Shown in pieces: positions 10,100 through 21,300 of a stretch of DNA of 24,754 nucleotides. Every line of letters begins with the position of its first letter. Position 1 is the first letter of the stretch. The DNA is taken from the NCBI GenBank assembly GCA_049999725.1, contig JBNGIS010008786.1, positions 1-24,754 of the forward strand. The letters run 5' to 3'. The position numbers were made by a program, and so were the translations under genes. Under the pieces are notes generated by a model, which was given only the letters and a program-made list of their open reading frames with translations, was not told the DNA's origin and did no database searches. The DNA comes from Haplomitrium mnioides (lineage: Eukaryota > Marchantiophyta > Haplomitriopsida > Calobryales).

Positions 10100-10447
10100 A
10101 ATTGAGTCTCTATAGATTGCCATCCAGGTCAATAAGCCACTCACTTGTCTCAAAAATCAATAGTAAACCCAATGGGATATAACATTGTACACCCCACGAG
10201 AACATCATAGAACTCAGCCTTGGTGAGTATGGCTCAAGCACTCATCTCTGAGCTATCTATGGACTCTAAGTTGAATCTCTCTACATGTGATGTGTTGTGT
10301 GGGTGAAAGTTCTCCCAATGAAGTCTGGATTGAGAAAGGGAAAATCTCCACATCTTTTGGCCTCAATCCCAATCCTTGTATTGTTGACTTGCCTAACATC
10401 AAAGGTTGTGCACCATTATCCAATAACACTCTGGCTAGCATGTACAC
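10100..10447 (-). pseudogene. DNMT-gypsy: aspartic protease
   Basis: The frame at 10253-10447 contains 'VLLDNGAQPLMLG', where DNGA (10409-10420) stands in place of the catalytic DSGA or DTGA of retroviral-type proteases. 'GLGLRPKDVEIFPFSIQTS' follows, as expected for the flap region. Downstream, in other frames, the phrases 'LYPIGFTIDF' and 'PGWQS' (10120-10195) match the linker that follows this protease in the same kind of element, and 'LYVRFNGPVMGQ' continues at about 10060-10100. The enzyme would mature Gag-Pol. Frameshifts and stops make this copy non-functional. Confidence 0.75.
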
Positions 10448-10747
10448 CCGATTTTAAAAACCAACTAGTTAAGAAATACCACCCAATTGTCGAGTGACAC
10501 CACATTGGGCCTGAATCTAGTCCTCTCAAATGCAAGTTGGATGATAACTCCATTAATCGATTCACAACAGCATGCTATGTTACACCTCTAGATGTAGAGG
10601 CACTTGCACCAACTACTCTACTCATGGGTCTCACCTCCATACCGGGGTAGCACCTTGAGTCTTCCCACATAATGTTGTTGCCAACCTGAATATTTCAGCT
10701 AATGTAACTCCTCTAGTCAACACATTCATAGCCAAAAATAGTGCCTT

Positions 10748-12260
10748 TTATACTACTAACCTTGCCCTATCTATAGTTGAAAACACACTCCCCTCCACTT
10801 TGGATGATCTCCCAATATATTTGGACGCATGAATCAAATGCATGAAAGTAGTCCTCACTAAATCTATCAACTGAGCTGACTCTGGAAACTTTACATGTTG
10901 ATGAGCATCCCCTCTTTGAGGATCCGACTCCACTGTTGCTTCCATAGGCTCAAGAGCCTTTCTTGCTACTTTGGTCACCACTGTAGATGCATCATTGTGA
11001 GTTGTCCTACACATAAACCCCATGCTAGCCAAACCTTCATTAGCTCCATATGAGGTAGAGGCTTTAGCTCTATAATTGGGTCTTGCTTGGGCTATAATCA
11101 TGACAACTAATTGTTGCTCCAAGTGTGTGATCATAGCATCCTTCAGTTTCATAGTAGCGGTTGGAGCACCTACTCCCACTCTCCTAGCTATTGTTGCTCC
11201 TCGGCAACAACCACCTCTTCAGCCTATGCCTTGCTCGCTTGTATGAGCTCCTCCTTGTCACAACTTTGAGTGATGTGAAAAACACCTATCTTTGGTGTAG
11301 CCCATAGCTCCACATTTGTCTCATAATTGCTGGCTAGCTACACATGCTTCTCAAGAATATGCCACTCTTGTTTTTTTTGCCTCTTGACATTTTTTTTAAT
11401 GGGTCTCCACCACAAGTCCAAAAACTTGATTGATGACTTTCATAGGATGGCAATGCTTTCTGTCTATCTAATTGTCCACCTAACTACCCTCCCACCTTTG
11501 GACCCTTCGGTTGTACAGATTGTAATGTGGATGCGGTTGGCGACGTATATTTCAACATTTCCTTCTGAAAACCAACAATGGCTACTCTCTTATCCATCAA
11601 GTTGAGCTCAATACACTCTAATGGTGTGAAAACAATGAGATAGAGTGGAATCAAAATCCTTGAGAAGGGTGGCATCTCTCACTCTCTTCCTCAAGTCTCT
11701 ATCAAGAATAATATATCAAAATTGGATTGCTTGAGCCTCTATCACCTCTTTTGTGACATTGATTAGCCTTCTCATCTTTCTGTAAGCTTCTCTTAGTCTC
11801 TCTTCAATCTTGCACTCAAACTCTTGAAGATTCTTTAGCTTTTCAGTCCTCACACCTTAGTAATTTTGTCTCAACAACTCAAAAAACTCAACCACATGAT
11901 TAAACATTGGGATGCCTCTACTCTCTACTGCACTAACTGGAATACATGTACTAAAAATGTCTCCTACCCTTGAAGTACCAATGCTACGTCTTGTGCTACT
12001 AGAAGATGCAGTATGGGCCGCATGGTAATGGGCACTTGCCCTTTCACCACAAGTGATGGAGAAGTAATTAGGTGACCAACATTGTCTCCAATCCTCAATC
12101 TCTGTCAAATTGGCAAGCTCGAACTCATAATAATCATCCATGAACGATCTTCTACGTGCTAAAAAGAGCAACATTCTATAGTGTTTGCAAATCACACCAT
12201 GTGTCAAACTCATAGATGAAATCATCCAGATCAATAGTGTCTACTACACCATAGAATCTT
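10748..12260 (-). pseudogene. DNMT-gypsy: gag with CCHC-type zinc knuckle
   Basis: The region upstream of protease encodes a decayed gag. The N-terminal part (11857-12234) is acidic and Ser/Thr-rich ('FELANLTEIEDWRQCW'). The central part (about 11480-11780) has capsid-like helices ('LREAYRKM'-type phrases in mixed frames). A zinc knuckle is visible at 11282-11323 as x-DKCGAMGYTKDRC: the first Cys codon has become TGA and the His is Tyr. After it, 10748-11179 gives a long open stretch ending in 'FMHLIHASKYIGRSS'. Gag forms the particle and the knuckle binds element RNA. Assignment of the central part is by position more than by motif. Confidence 0.6.
11282..11323 (-). other. degenerate CCHC zinc knuckle of gag
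   Basis: Fourteen codons fit the C-x2-C-x4-H-x4-C spacing as (stop)-DK-C-GAMG-Y-TKDR-C. The first Cys is a TGA stop and the His is Tyr; the other two Cys are kept. Confidence 0.6.
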
Positions 12261-13640
12261 CTTGTTCTTTTTGTGGCTCCATACAACTCACCCATATCCC
12301 ATGACAAAAGGGAATGCACCTAAGTGCTCATAAGAGTTTCCTCCTCTTTGTTTGATGTATGGTCACCAACCACCTATTCCATCCCTATGTAGGTCACAAT
12401 TGTATACCATTGCAAGTGAATCCGTATCACAACCTTCCACACCCTAGCTCCGTGTTGACCTTCGGTAACTGAAACTCCCACACAACTCATAGGTTGTGTT
12501 GTTGCAACTCAACTACTTGCCTACAAGTTGGCTGATGTGCACAAATTGGCACAAGTGACTATTTCTTCTTCTCTAAACAAGGCACACTTTCCTTTCCAAT
12601 CCTAGTTGATTGGTCTTCTTCTCAACCTATGAAAAAAATTGAAAATAAATCAAAACAAAGCACTTTTGCTCTTCTCCACATCATCGTTGATTGATTTTGG
12701 GTTTTCTTCCTTGTGCTAAACTCAGCTTGTGCTCTGCACATCTGGTCTATTCCAGCAAGAATAGAGCAAATTCTTAGATCTAAAACTCACTTTGGTGCTC
12801 AAGTCAGTGAATTCCATATCTAATTTTTATTTTTCGCAAATATTTTTTCAAACTTTCTAGCTTCACCTCATCAAAAATCTGGGTTTCTAAAGTTAATGGA
12901 CTTTCCCACCACCCTTGCACAGCTCCTAAAAGATTTAGTTCAGCCTCTCTTGGATTTCATAAATTCTGTAATTTTCGCCCAAAAATTTTGTTTTTAATCT
13001 TGATAGAGTTTAGGTTACCCATGTTCTGTGTTGCAAACAGACTTCTAACAGCGGGCTCTTCTGAAACTCTCACCTACAAACAATATTGACTCTTCTAGGT
13101 CAGACCATGGCTGCCTTGTCAGCCCAGAATAGAGTAGCTGCCCCTTGCAGTGCTTTGTTTTGGCTCCTTCCAACAAATTGTATGAGAGCATGATGCCCAC
13201 TCTTGCTAAAAACCTGGTTGAATTCCAGCATGTACCCAAATGTTGGATCAGGTTTTTCTACCCTTTATTTTCAAACAAAGTTTGTTGCCTCTAGGATTGG
13301 TCTAAGTATTGTTCAAAGATTCACTTTGCAGATTTTTGCCAACAAATCTCTCTTCTACAACAAATTTTCTCCTGAAAAGTTCATTCTTCTTCTACTGCAA
13401 ATTTTCGCACCTACATTTCCTTCAACCAAAATGGGTGTTCTTAAGACATGGTAGAAATTATTCTTCTTGATTTTGTGCAATATTCTGCTTCAAACATCAT
13501 CCATTGAACGATTTGTTGTAGCTTATCCCAAATAGAAATGCTAGACAACCTTCTTGCTCAAACCAAAAAGGTAAAATCCATAATACTCCTTATCAAATCT
13601 GAAGCCTTCTTGCTCAATTTTCTCCAAAGAGAACCCAAAT
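12261..13640 (-). other. non-coding stretch, possible leader and LTR of the DNMT-gypsy element
   Basis: This stretch lies between the gag start of the minus-strand element and the fragment of chromovirus B. By position it should contain the untranslated leader, primer-binding site and 5' LTR. I see no clear coding sequence. A weak resemblance to a plant tRNA-Met primer-binding site (GTTTCAGAAGAGCC on the minus strand, near 13050-13065) is too poor to rely on. Without a second LTR copy the boundaries cannot be set. The right edge is where integrase homology of fragment B starts. Confidence 0.35.
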
Positions 13641-15185
13641 GTTAGGAGTTGTTATAGGTAAACTCAATAGAAACCATCCCAATCTATGTGATAATTATTC
13701 ATGAATGCTCAAAGCATATCCTTCATAGTGCAATTAGCACGCTCCATTTGACCATATGTTTGAGATTGATAAGTTGTAGACATAGATAGCTTGGTACCTA
13801 AAAGCTTGAACAACTCTCGACAAAATTTCTAATGAATCACAAATCCCTATCTGGTATTAGCATCTTAGGCATTTCATGATGGCAAAAAATAACATCAAAG
13901 TAAATTTTTGCCAATTGTAGAGCATTCGATGTGTCCATTGTTGGTGTTAAATGAATTGAATTGTTGAGCTTGTCCACAAACACCACAATTGTAGTAAACC
14001 CATGAAGTGTGGTTGGAAGTGAAGTAACAAGATTTAAACTTACATGTTGCCAATGAGCACTAAGAATCAATAGTGGTTGAAAAAGTCCAATTGGTTTTTG
14101 ATTGAAAACCTTGCTTCACTAACAGCTTTCACAATAATGAACAAAACCACGAGTAATTTGAGCTAGGTTTAGCCACCACCAAGTGTGTTGAAGTAGCTAT
14201 GTAGTATTGTCTACTTTAAGATGCCCTGAAATTGGAATGTTGTGTGCTTATTGTAAATAGGCAATACAAGATATAACATCTTGTGGAGCATATATTTCAT
14301 GACCTTAATAGAGAATACCATCACTACTAGAAGAACATGATTCTTGCTATATTTTGTCGTTAGACGTGCCCAAACAAGATTGAAAAAGACATCTTCTTTT
14401 TATTTTTTTTCGATACCCTTCACTAGTTGTCTCATCAAGATGTAATATGCTAATATTTGTTGTCTCCAATATATTCAATCGTTGATGATGCCTTTGTGGT
14501 AATACATCTGAAATGGTGTGAAACCTTTCAAGCTTATACTCCAACTTGATATCAAACAATTGTAGTTGATTTTCCCATCAATGGTGACAACTTGTCATAT
14601 TTTCCAATTGAATTGATTGCAACAATGGTTTCAGTCGGTGTACATAAGTACATGTTTTCACAAAAGAGGGTGTCTCTAAACTTTGGTAGCATAAACCATT
14701 GCTAGTTTCTCCCAATCTCTATCACAATAATTTCTCTCCTCTATATGCAGCTGGTGTAACATGAAAGCAATTGGACGAAGTCATACTCAAACTTCTATTG
14801 TAGCACTGCTCCAACAACAAAATTAAAGTCATCAAAGTAAACTATGCAACATGCTTTTGGATCATATAGTTGGATAATAAAATGAGAAAAGATTGTATCC
14901 TTAAGTTTCTGAAATGTCACTTATTCTTTGACAATTCATTGAAACATGGCCTAAGCCGTGCAACATATATGCATAGTAATGGATAAATCACTTATAAAAG
15001 CTTGCTAATCTATTGAAGGCTCTAGTTTTATGTGCATTCTTTGTCATTGGGCACTCACTGAAAGCCTTAACTTTCTCTTCCTTCACCTTGTCATACCACT
15101 TCATGCACATTTCTACTTTTAGGTATTTGAGTTTTTGTCATTTTGTTCCTAAGTGTATAAGGCAATGTATTCTCTCATCTACAGG
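13640..15185 (-). pseudogene. chromovirus fragment B: RT end, RNase H, integrase
   Basis: On the minus strand the RT connection ('RAFNRLASFYK', about 14990-15030) leads into RNase H ('CIVYFDDFNFVVGAVLQ' near 14800-14850, 'KLAMVYATKV' near 14690, 'FDIKLEYKLERFHTISDVL' at 14497-14555). The integrase core follows at 13837-14070 with 'HWQHVSLNLVTSLPTT', 'VVFVDKLNNSIHL', 'ALQLAKIYFDVIF' and 'LIPDRDL', then 'ELFKLLGTKLSMST', 'GQMERANCTMKDML' and 'TYNNS' near 13650. The first catalytic Asp is Asn (14032-14034); the second Asp and the Glu are kept. The fragment lacks the RT fingers and palm beyond about 15185 and the integrase C-terminus below 13640, so it is truncated at both ends. Confidence 0.8.
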
Positions 15186-17590
15186 TTTTCTGTCAATGTT
15201 GTATGAACCAAGAGGAGAGCTGAAGTATTGTACCTATTGGAGAAGCATGGATTCTTTGTGAGCAAAGGTGCATTGGTTCGGATATCGAAATGATTAGTTT
15301 GAGATTCTTGCGAAAGCATCACTCAAGAAAAGCACATTGAAAGATTTGAGATTTCTCTCTGAAGCATCAATGGAATCTTGGATTAAAACCGAGAAATCTG
15401 ATCAAGAAATTGAAAGCATCCGTGGTATCTTGGAGTGCTAAAGAAGTTGTGAAAGAAATTTTGCTGAAGATTGTTGTATGTGAAGAATCTATAGAATTTT
15501 TTGGTCGTTTTGTGAAGAGCTACTTTGGTGTGGAAAATCAAGCATTTGTGTGTGCTTTCTTTAACATGGGATTTCTCAAGCAAACATTGTTGAGCTATTT
15601 TTGCAGAAGATTGCAGCAAACCAACAAGTGTTTAGAGATTTTCGTCTTGATTTTATGGTTGCTCAAAGTTTCTTAACAAGTAGAAAATCATGGCAAAAGA
15701 AAGATCAATTTTTAGGATCTTGCAATTTTCTTTGTTGCTAGAAAATTGTCAAAGGATTGGCAAGTGTTCTGAATCCTTTGTTTATGCTTTGGAAATTGTA
15801 GAGTGAAGACTTTTGTTCCAAAGATTTTTTATTTCGAGCACAAATTTATGTGTTGAGGGCAAATTTTTGTCAAGGGGCTGACCTTTAGGTTGCTTCCTTA
15901 GATTTATTAATCAAGACAGGAGATAAAATCACTTTGGTTCTCTAGTTTTGTTGAGATGCATCATCATTTTTGTTTTTAGCGGCTCGGATTCGTCCTCGAG
16001 TTGCACACATTGAGCGATATTCGAGCGTCGGAGTGTACCACCATGCAAATAGATTTTAGGGATTCCTCTTCTGGCAGTCTCATCAATTATGGCTGCCAAA
16101 AATCTGAATAATATGCTGTAGGATTTTTGCATAGAGTTTCATCAAAGTGCAAACAACTTGGTTTCTTTGTCGAGGGATTTGTAGGTGTTTGAGAATTTGG
16201 AAAACAATCTTGCAGCTCAAAAATTGTTGTAAATGAGCTGCGTTTTTGAACAAAAATTCAACAAGTAGCTCTTATTGCTCTAGTTTTGATCGAACAAGTG
16301 CAAAGTCTTCTTTGTGCAACATTTGTCATTTGTCAAGAAAGGACATTCGAGAGCAACAAATTTGTAGGAGGGTTCTTGTGCTAAATTTGGAGAATATAAC
16401 ATAAGAGGCTTTGATTTTTTGCATCTTGAGGAGATGTTGTTGAGGGCAAATCTGTGAGCATATTATCCTAGGGTATTCATCAAGCATAGTGGTCTTTTTT
16501 AAGTTGTTTGAGAACATTTTAGTGGAGAAGAGGAATGTTGACATCTGCTCAAGCAAAGATGGGCATTGTTAGCATGGCTGGAATTTTGTCAAGAAGCAGA
16601 GGATTTCTTGAACTTTGAGAAGATATGGGCATATATTTGTTTGAGTAGCAAAGGAAATTTGTTGTAGATTTGAGGGAGCAAGGTTGCTAGAGTAGAAAAG
16701 TGTTAAAACACAAATTTGCCAAAAGCCTATCAGATTTTGTTGTAAGGGAATTTTCACAAAATTGTTGTAGCATTTTTTCTGGCATATATAGACAAGAGAC
16801 ATTTGTTGAGCTCCAAAGTATTTTGCCATGAAAACTATTTCATGTAGAAGCCAACATAATAAGAAGCATTCTCACAAATTTCTCAATTTTGTGGCTGCTC
16901 AAATTTTGTTAACCATATGATTTGTGAGTTTGTCAATGTAGAGTTTGAGAGGGCCATTGAGCAAAGTGGAATTGGATTTTGTTGAGCATAAGAAGCATCC
17001 ATGGCTTTCATTCAAAAATTTGTAACTAGACAACTCAAATAGAGTAGATGATATGAATCAATCTCAGCACCGCTGCTGAGACAGTGGCTATAAAGGTTGG
17101 AAAACCTCATGTTACTGGCATCAATTGTTGCATCAACATGTTGGAATCAGGGATTTATTTGGAAAGATAGAGATTTTCCAAGAAGAGAGCTCATGGCAAT
17201 GGCAGCACACTATTTTATTTCCCAAGGTTATTTTTTCTTGAGGCAACCTACTTTCACATTGTCACGCAAAGAGCCAATGTCTATTGTATGGACAAGAGAA
17301 ATCTTAGGTCTAAGAAAAATTGAGGATCAGATTTAGAAAGAGGGTTTTGGCAGTTTGAGAGACTTGTTTAGAGGTACTCAGCCAACTATGTGGCAAATCA
17401 ATGCCAATTTTTTATGCACCTGACCATTTGTTGGTTGAAGAGTATTTGTTTAGCGGCTACCATCAAGCGTTTGAGTAGGAAAAGGTGAGCAAGTACTAAA
17501 TTTTATCCTTTCTTTCTTAATTTGGGTCAAAGTCTTCTTGTTCCTAATTGTTGCTTTCTCCTTCCTTTTTCAATACTCTAAGTATTTTCA
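15186..17590. other. 2.4-kb unassigned stretch
   Basis: No domain could be recognised on either strand. The + strand is rich in T and G, and its style resembles the minus strand of 12600-13640, so it may be LTR or leader sequence of a related element. A short inverted repeat (CTCAGCA-CCGC-TGCTGAG) lies at 17063-17080, followed closely by CTATAAAGG at 17088, which could be an LTR promoter. Short open frames here (for example 17097-17336) show no known motif. Confidence 0.35.
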
Positions 17591-17599
17591 TAATTTGTC

Positions 17600-18284
17600 T
17601 TCCTCTTTGCTCTTTGCACACAACCATCTTGCTATTGCTTATAATTGGCAAAAGCAACATAATGAAAAACATTGTTGTAATTTCTCTTATGTTTTAAGTG
17701 ACCAAGAAATGCTCTCTACTTACAATCTTCCATTGTCTTTAGATACTCAAATTTGTAAGTTATCTTCAACTAAGATTGGTCATTTCTCTATTTCTCAAGT
17801 TATTTCTCCCGTTGCTTACAAACTTGATCTTTGTCTCTATATGAAAATTTATCATGTGTTTCACATCTCTAAACTTAAGCCTTTTATTCATAGTTCATCT
17901 ATTTTTTCTGTCCATGTTCAAATTCCTTCTCTAGCTATAGTTGCTAATGATTATGAAGAATATGAAGTAGATGGTGTTTTAGAAAAGTGAGCTATAAAAA
18001 AAAGCGGTATTTACAAGTTCAATTTAAGATTTTGTAGAAAGGATATCTACTTCATGATGTTATATAAGAGCCTTGTTTCAACATTGAGAGTGCTTAAGAT
18101 GCTATTTGGCTGTTTGAAAGTGGCAACAATGACGAGAATACCATTGATTAGAAGGCATAGATTATATAATAGTGTAAGAAAAATGTTGTGCTATTTATAA
18201 GAAAATAGAGAGGAGTGAAGAAGATGGTAGTGACGATTAAAAGAGGGTCACTTTTTTAGGGTTGAAATCCTTTTATTAAGGTGG
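17600..18284 (+). pseudogene. chromovirus fragment C: integrase C-terminus and chromodomain
   Basis: The open frame to 17987 carries 'NHLAIAYNWQKQHNEKHC', then 'LSTYNLPL', 'KIGHFSISQVISPVAYKLDL' and 'YHVFHISKLKPFI', the last segment of gypsy integrase with its conserved HxxFHxSxLKP phrase. 'YEEYEVDGVLEK' then opens a chromodomain. After a stop and a shift in an A-run near 18000 it continues with 'KGYLLHDV', 'EPCFNIESA' and 'DAIWLFE' to about 18115, with stops where Trp is normally found. The upstream part of pol is missing. The fragment ends at a G-rich stretch just before an LTR start at 18285, in the same order as in copy A. Confidence 0.82.
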
Positions 18285-18470
18285 TGTAAGGATTGCTTGC
18301 CTTTGAAGTTACTTTTAGTGACCTAGGATAAACACACTTTCTAGGGTTGAAATTGGAAGTGACTTGTAGGCAAAGGAAGTAGAAGGGTTTCATTTCCCAA
18401 CTACTTGTTCTAGAGTTCCTCTCAATTGGTTTGAACATTCACTTGTGTTTTTTTTTTTGAGTATTGCCTC
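18285..18470 (+). repeat. start of 3' LTR of chromovirus fragment C
   Basis: TGTAAGGATT follows AAGGTGG, and the same ten bases open the LTR of copy A at 5601. The right end is unclear because copia coding sequence is readable on the other strand from about 18600, so the LTR is at most about 320 bp here and probably truncated. Confidence 0.5.
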
Positions 18471-18574
18471 TCTTGGTATTTGGTTGGCTCTGCATTTTGG
18501 TTTCTTGCCTTCTTGGCATTTGGCTAGCTTTGAGTTTTTTTTTGCTTGCCTTATTGGCATTTGGTTGATAACTC
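18471..18574 (+). repeat. short tandem repeat, about 40-bp unit, 2.6 copies
   Basis: Units begin at 18471 (TCTTGGTATTTGGTTGGCTC), 18511 (TCTTGGCATTTGGCTAGCTT) and 18552 (TATTGGCATTTGGTTGATAA). The first two each end in TTGCCT. The copies differ by several bases, so the repeat is not recent. Confidence 0.65.
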
Positions 18575-18599
18575 TATTGGAGTTTCTCCTCAGCTATTA

Positions 18600-20360
18600 C
18601 TCATTTAGAGTTTGTCTTGGGAGTTCTTTTGCATATATGATGATGTCACTTGTGCAATCTCATTGAATGCATCTACCAATTGTTCGATCATTTTAGCTAA
18701 TTACAATAATTTCCTTACTTTTTCGTTACATCATTGTGTTATTGGATTACTTCATAAAGCAGATGAAGCCACTTATTATAATTCTTTCAATGTTAGGGTT
18801 GCTTTATTTTGGTCCTCAAAGATAGATGAGAGAAATTCTCATTGAAATGACAATCTAAAATTTTGGCCTGAAATACATTAGCTGTAGATGGCTCCATATA
18901 GCATATAATGTATGGGAAATTTACATCCTAGTAGGTATATCCCACACAACTATTAAAGTCCCATCTTTGTCATCTTGGTCTTATAATAGGAACTAGAACT
19001 TGACATATGAAAGTATATAGGTGTGACATATCCGGATTAACCCCAAAAGCAAGTTGGTGATAAGTCAAAAAGCAAAAAAAAAAAAAAAGAAGAAGATGGT
19101 AGATATTTTAGTAGTGATGCAACATGTAGTATTGCATGACCCCAAGTTGAAATTAGCAACTTAGTGTGCATTAGAAGGGGTCTTGCAATCACTTAAATGC
19201 TATACATATCTTGTTAAGCAGTGTCATTCTAAAAGTAGATGTGTGCTACTAAGTATTGAATATCAATCTCGGTGGTCATACAAAAATCGCCAAACGTTTT
19301 GGAAGTAAACTCCCCTGCATTCTCAAATTTCAAAATTTTGATCCGATTTTAAGGAAATTGAGCTTTCAATTTCAAAATTTGTGTGAGAGTTCTAGGAAAG
19401 ACCAGCTTGTAGAAAGTAAGAAAATTTGTGACCATTTTGAAGATGCACATATTATAACTGTAAATTGTTTAAAACTCCACTAGATGGGTCAATAAGACCA
19501 CATATATAAATGTGGATTACTTATAAAACTATTGGAATTTCTGGAATTGTTTTTTATATTGATAGTTGGAGAACCAAATTCCCTATAGAACATGCAGTGC
19601 ATGGTCTCTTATTAAATCAAGGATTTATTCTGAAAGGATGCTTTGAGTCACTTGCATCATTTCTTAAAACATCATAGTTCTGAGATGGCCTAATCAATTA
19701 TACCATAATGTAGATTGGTGATGTTATTGTGCACTTATATGAAAGGTTTGTAATTGAGTTACATAAAAACCAAACGGACGTGCAAATAATATTTCCTTTA
19801 TTTTTCATACCTTCATAGGTCTTCTCTCTAAAATGCGTAAGACTTCCTAGTTTTTACTTGTACTTGAGCGCTACTACTATCAACTATACATGTTTTGTTA
19901 TCTTCAAGAGGAAGCTTCTCAAAACTGTATTTGATTAAATGTGTCTCTCGTAGCATAGTATCATCTTTCATAAAGTTACTTAATGAATCATCTTTTTTCA
20001 AAAACGTTCCATGAGCTTCTAGTTGTACAATAGTCTTACTTTAATTGTAAAAAGAAACCAAATGTAGAGGGATACTACTCCTTTTCAATGTATGACCATT
20101 GGTGCCACATATAAAATATGTGATTGTTGTAGGAGGATCGTTGTTGATGGGTGCTGCTCTGTTCCCAATTTGAGGTCTTCCACCTCTTTTTGATTTGAAA
20201 TATGGTCTTCTTTGATTGCCATAGCCTTTGTCCCTCCTCTTCAATGTTTGAGTTTGGCCTCCATTGGGAAATCTTCCTCTTTTGGAAGATTGTCCACCAT
20301 AGTTATAGAGGTAGCTCCTTTGCTTTAACGTTCCCTTTTTGCTTACATGCATTGAATAAT
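18600..20360 (-). pseudogene. Ty1/copia remnant: gag zinc knuckle, protease, integrase
   Basis: On the minus strand, 20041-20352 encodes a basic Arg/Gly-rich gag tail ending in a degenerate zinc knuckle ('FICGTNGHTLKR'). A protease-like 'CIVDSSSAQ' lies near 19890. The GAG-pre-integrase phrase 'LGHLRTMM' is near 19680-19700. Integrase follows with 'ENAGEFTSKTFGDFC' (about 19270-19315), 'LVAHIYF', 'VIARPLLMHTKL' and 'TWGHAILHVASLLKYLPS', then 'LDCHFNENFSHL' near 18840. The tail 'QLVDAFNEIAQVT' is readable near 18640-18690. The order gag-protease-integrase is that of Ty1/copia. The RT that should follow to the left is missing, replaced by the chromovirus C LTR. The Asp expected before ICG is Tyr. 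Stops and frameshifts are frequent. Confidence 0.78.
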
Positions 20361-20640
20361 GGGTTTCAATGGTGTTTCAATAATTTTTTGCTATTTTGTG
20401 AGGATAGAGTGGGAGGAATATTCTACTATTTCAATTTGCAATGTGTGTATGTCAAGGGGGGATATAGGAGGAGAAATCTTTGATACTTAGTACTTGGTGG
20501 CTTCTTTGTACTTGTGTTGTAGTATAACTTGGTAGTATAGCTGTGAGTGTTGGGATGGGATGAGGGAGATAGACCGAGTTCGATTGGTGGTTCTGTCGGT
20601 AGGTACAAGGATCTTCCTTCTTCAATTAGTATACAATGCT
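20361..20640. other. unassigned stretch right of copia gag
   Basis: Position suggests the N-terminal part of copia gag, but I see no gag motif on the minus strand. Open frames on both strands look like chance. Confidence 0.3.
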
Positions 20641-21300
20641 AAAGTTTGAGTTTGTTAAAAAGGATTAATATCAGCTATCTACTTCAAGCTACTAAGTTGC
20701 TCTATCAATTAACAAATTGCTATTCTATTTATATAACTTTGCAATTCCTTGGCACAAGAGATACCAGTTCACTCATCACAAATCGCAACAATCAGGCGAT
20801 TGATAGGATGAGTCTTGGGTTTTGCAGACTTGTAATGTAGTAGGATAGGATTTGATGAGGAGGACTCTAGGATTATGTGATTAGATCCAAAGACAATTCA
20901 CATTCCTTAAGTATTTTTAAAGTCCATCAATCGAAACGATTAGCACATCTTGGGCGATTCCACACTAAAAAAAAAAGAATCTATCGTTGATAAATCAAAG
21001 AGAGAAATGAAAGAGAGATCCAAGAGCTATAGATGAGATTTCAAAAGGTTGATACAATCAACTTCTTCTCATATACTTTATTGCAAAAGTATTTCTACAG
21101 CAAGCAAGCGAGTGTGTATGAAGTGAGTGCCCCCTCACTTCTTTATATACCTACAAGACTATCCTCCATAGCCACACAAACTCAAATGCATCCTCAGCCA
21201 CACGATGCAAAACTATCTCCTCAGCCACACAAGACGAATACAAGGGATAAACAACCGCTACTTTGAACCAGGAACCGCTACTGATTTCCTATTTCACTTG
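20641..21300 (-). repeat. LTR-like sequence, minus orientation
   Basis: The minus strand has a TATA-like GTATATAAAG (21141-21150) and, about 60 bases on, AATAAAG (21076-21082), as in a short plant LTR. The phrase TCCTCAGCCACAC occurs at 21191 and 21218, with a partial third copy near 21171, and AACCGCTACT occurs twice near 21253-21282. A TGGTATC on the minus strand near 20762 might be part of a primer-binding site. It may be the LTR of the copia element to its left, but there is no second copy to define it. Confidence 0.4.

Larger units (their letters stand above)
6275..12260 (-). mobile_element. Ty3/gypsy element carrying a cytosine DNA methyltransferase domain
   Basis: Read right to left on the minus strand, this region holds gag with a zinc knuckle, an aspartic protease, a C5-DNA methyltransferase-like domain, RT, RNase H and integrase. 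The pol order otherwise follows Ty3/gypsy. The methyltransferase sits between protease and RT, where these elements normally have only a linker. The integrase is cut off at 6275 by the LTR of chromovirus A, so the 3' end and 3' LTR are missing. Many stops and frameshifts show this is an old copy. The recurrent phrases are well preserved despite the decay, so the domain architecture is readable with good confidence. Confidence 0.8.

Noticed and set aside
13040-13070. Primer-binding site for tRNA-Met on the minus strand
   Set aside because: The match to TGGTATCAGAGC needs an extra base and several mismatches, and no LTR end could be fixed next to it.
13640-13665. TGTTAGGAGTTGTTATAGG as a + strand LTR start
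   Set aside because: The same bases encode the YNNS end of fragment B integrase on the minus strand, so the resemblance is accidental.
18285-18705. A complete LTR of fragment C ending in ...AATTACA at 18705
   Set aside because: Copia coding sequence (QLVDAFNEIAQVT) is readable on the minus strand at 18640-18690, so the matching TTACA end is probably coincidence.
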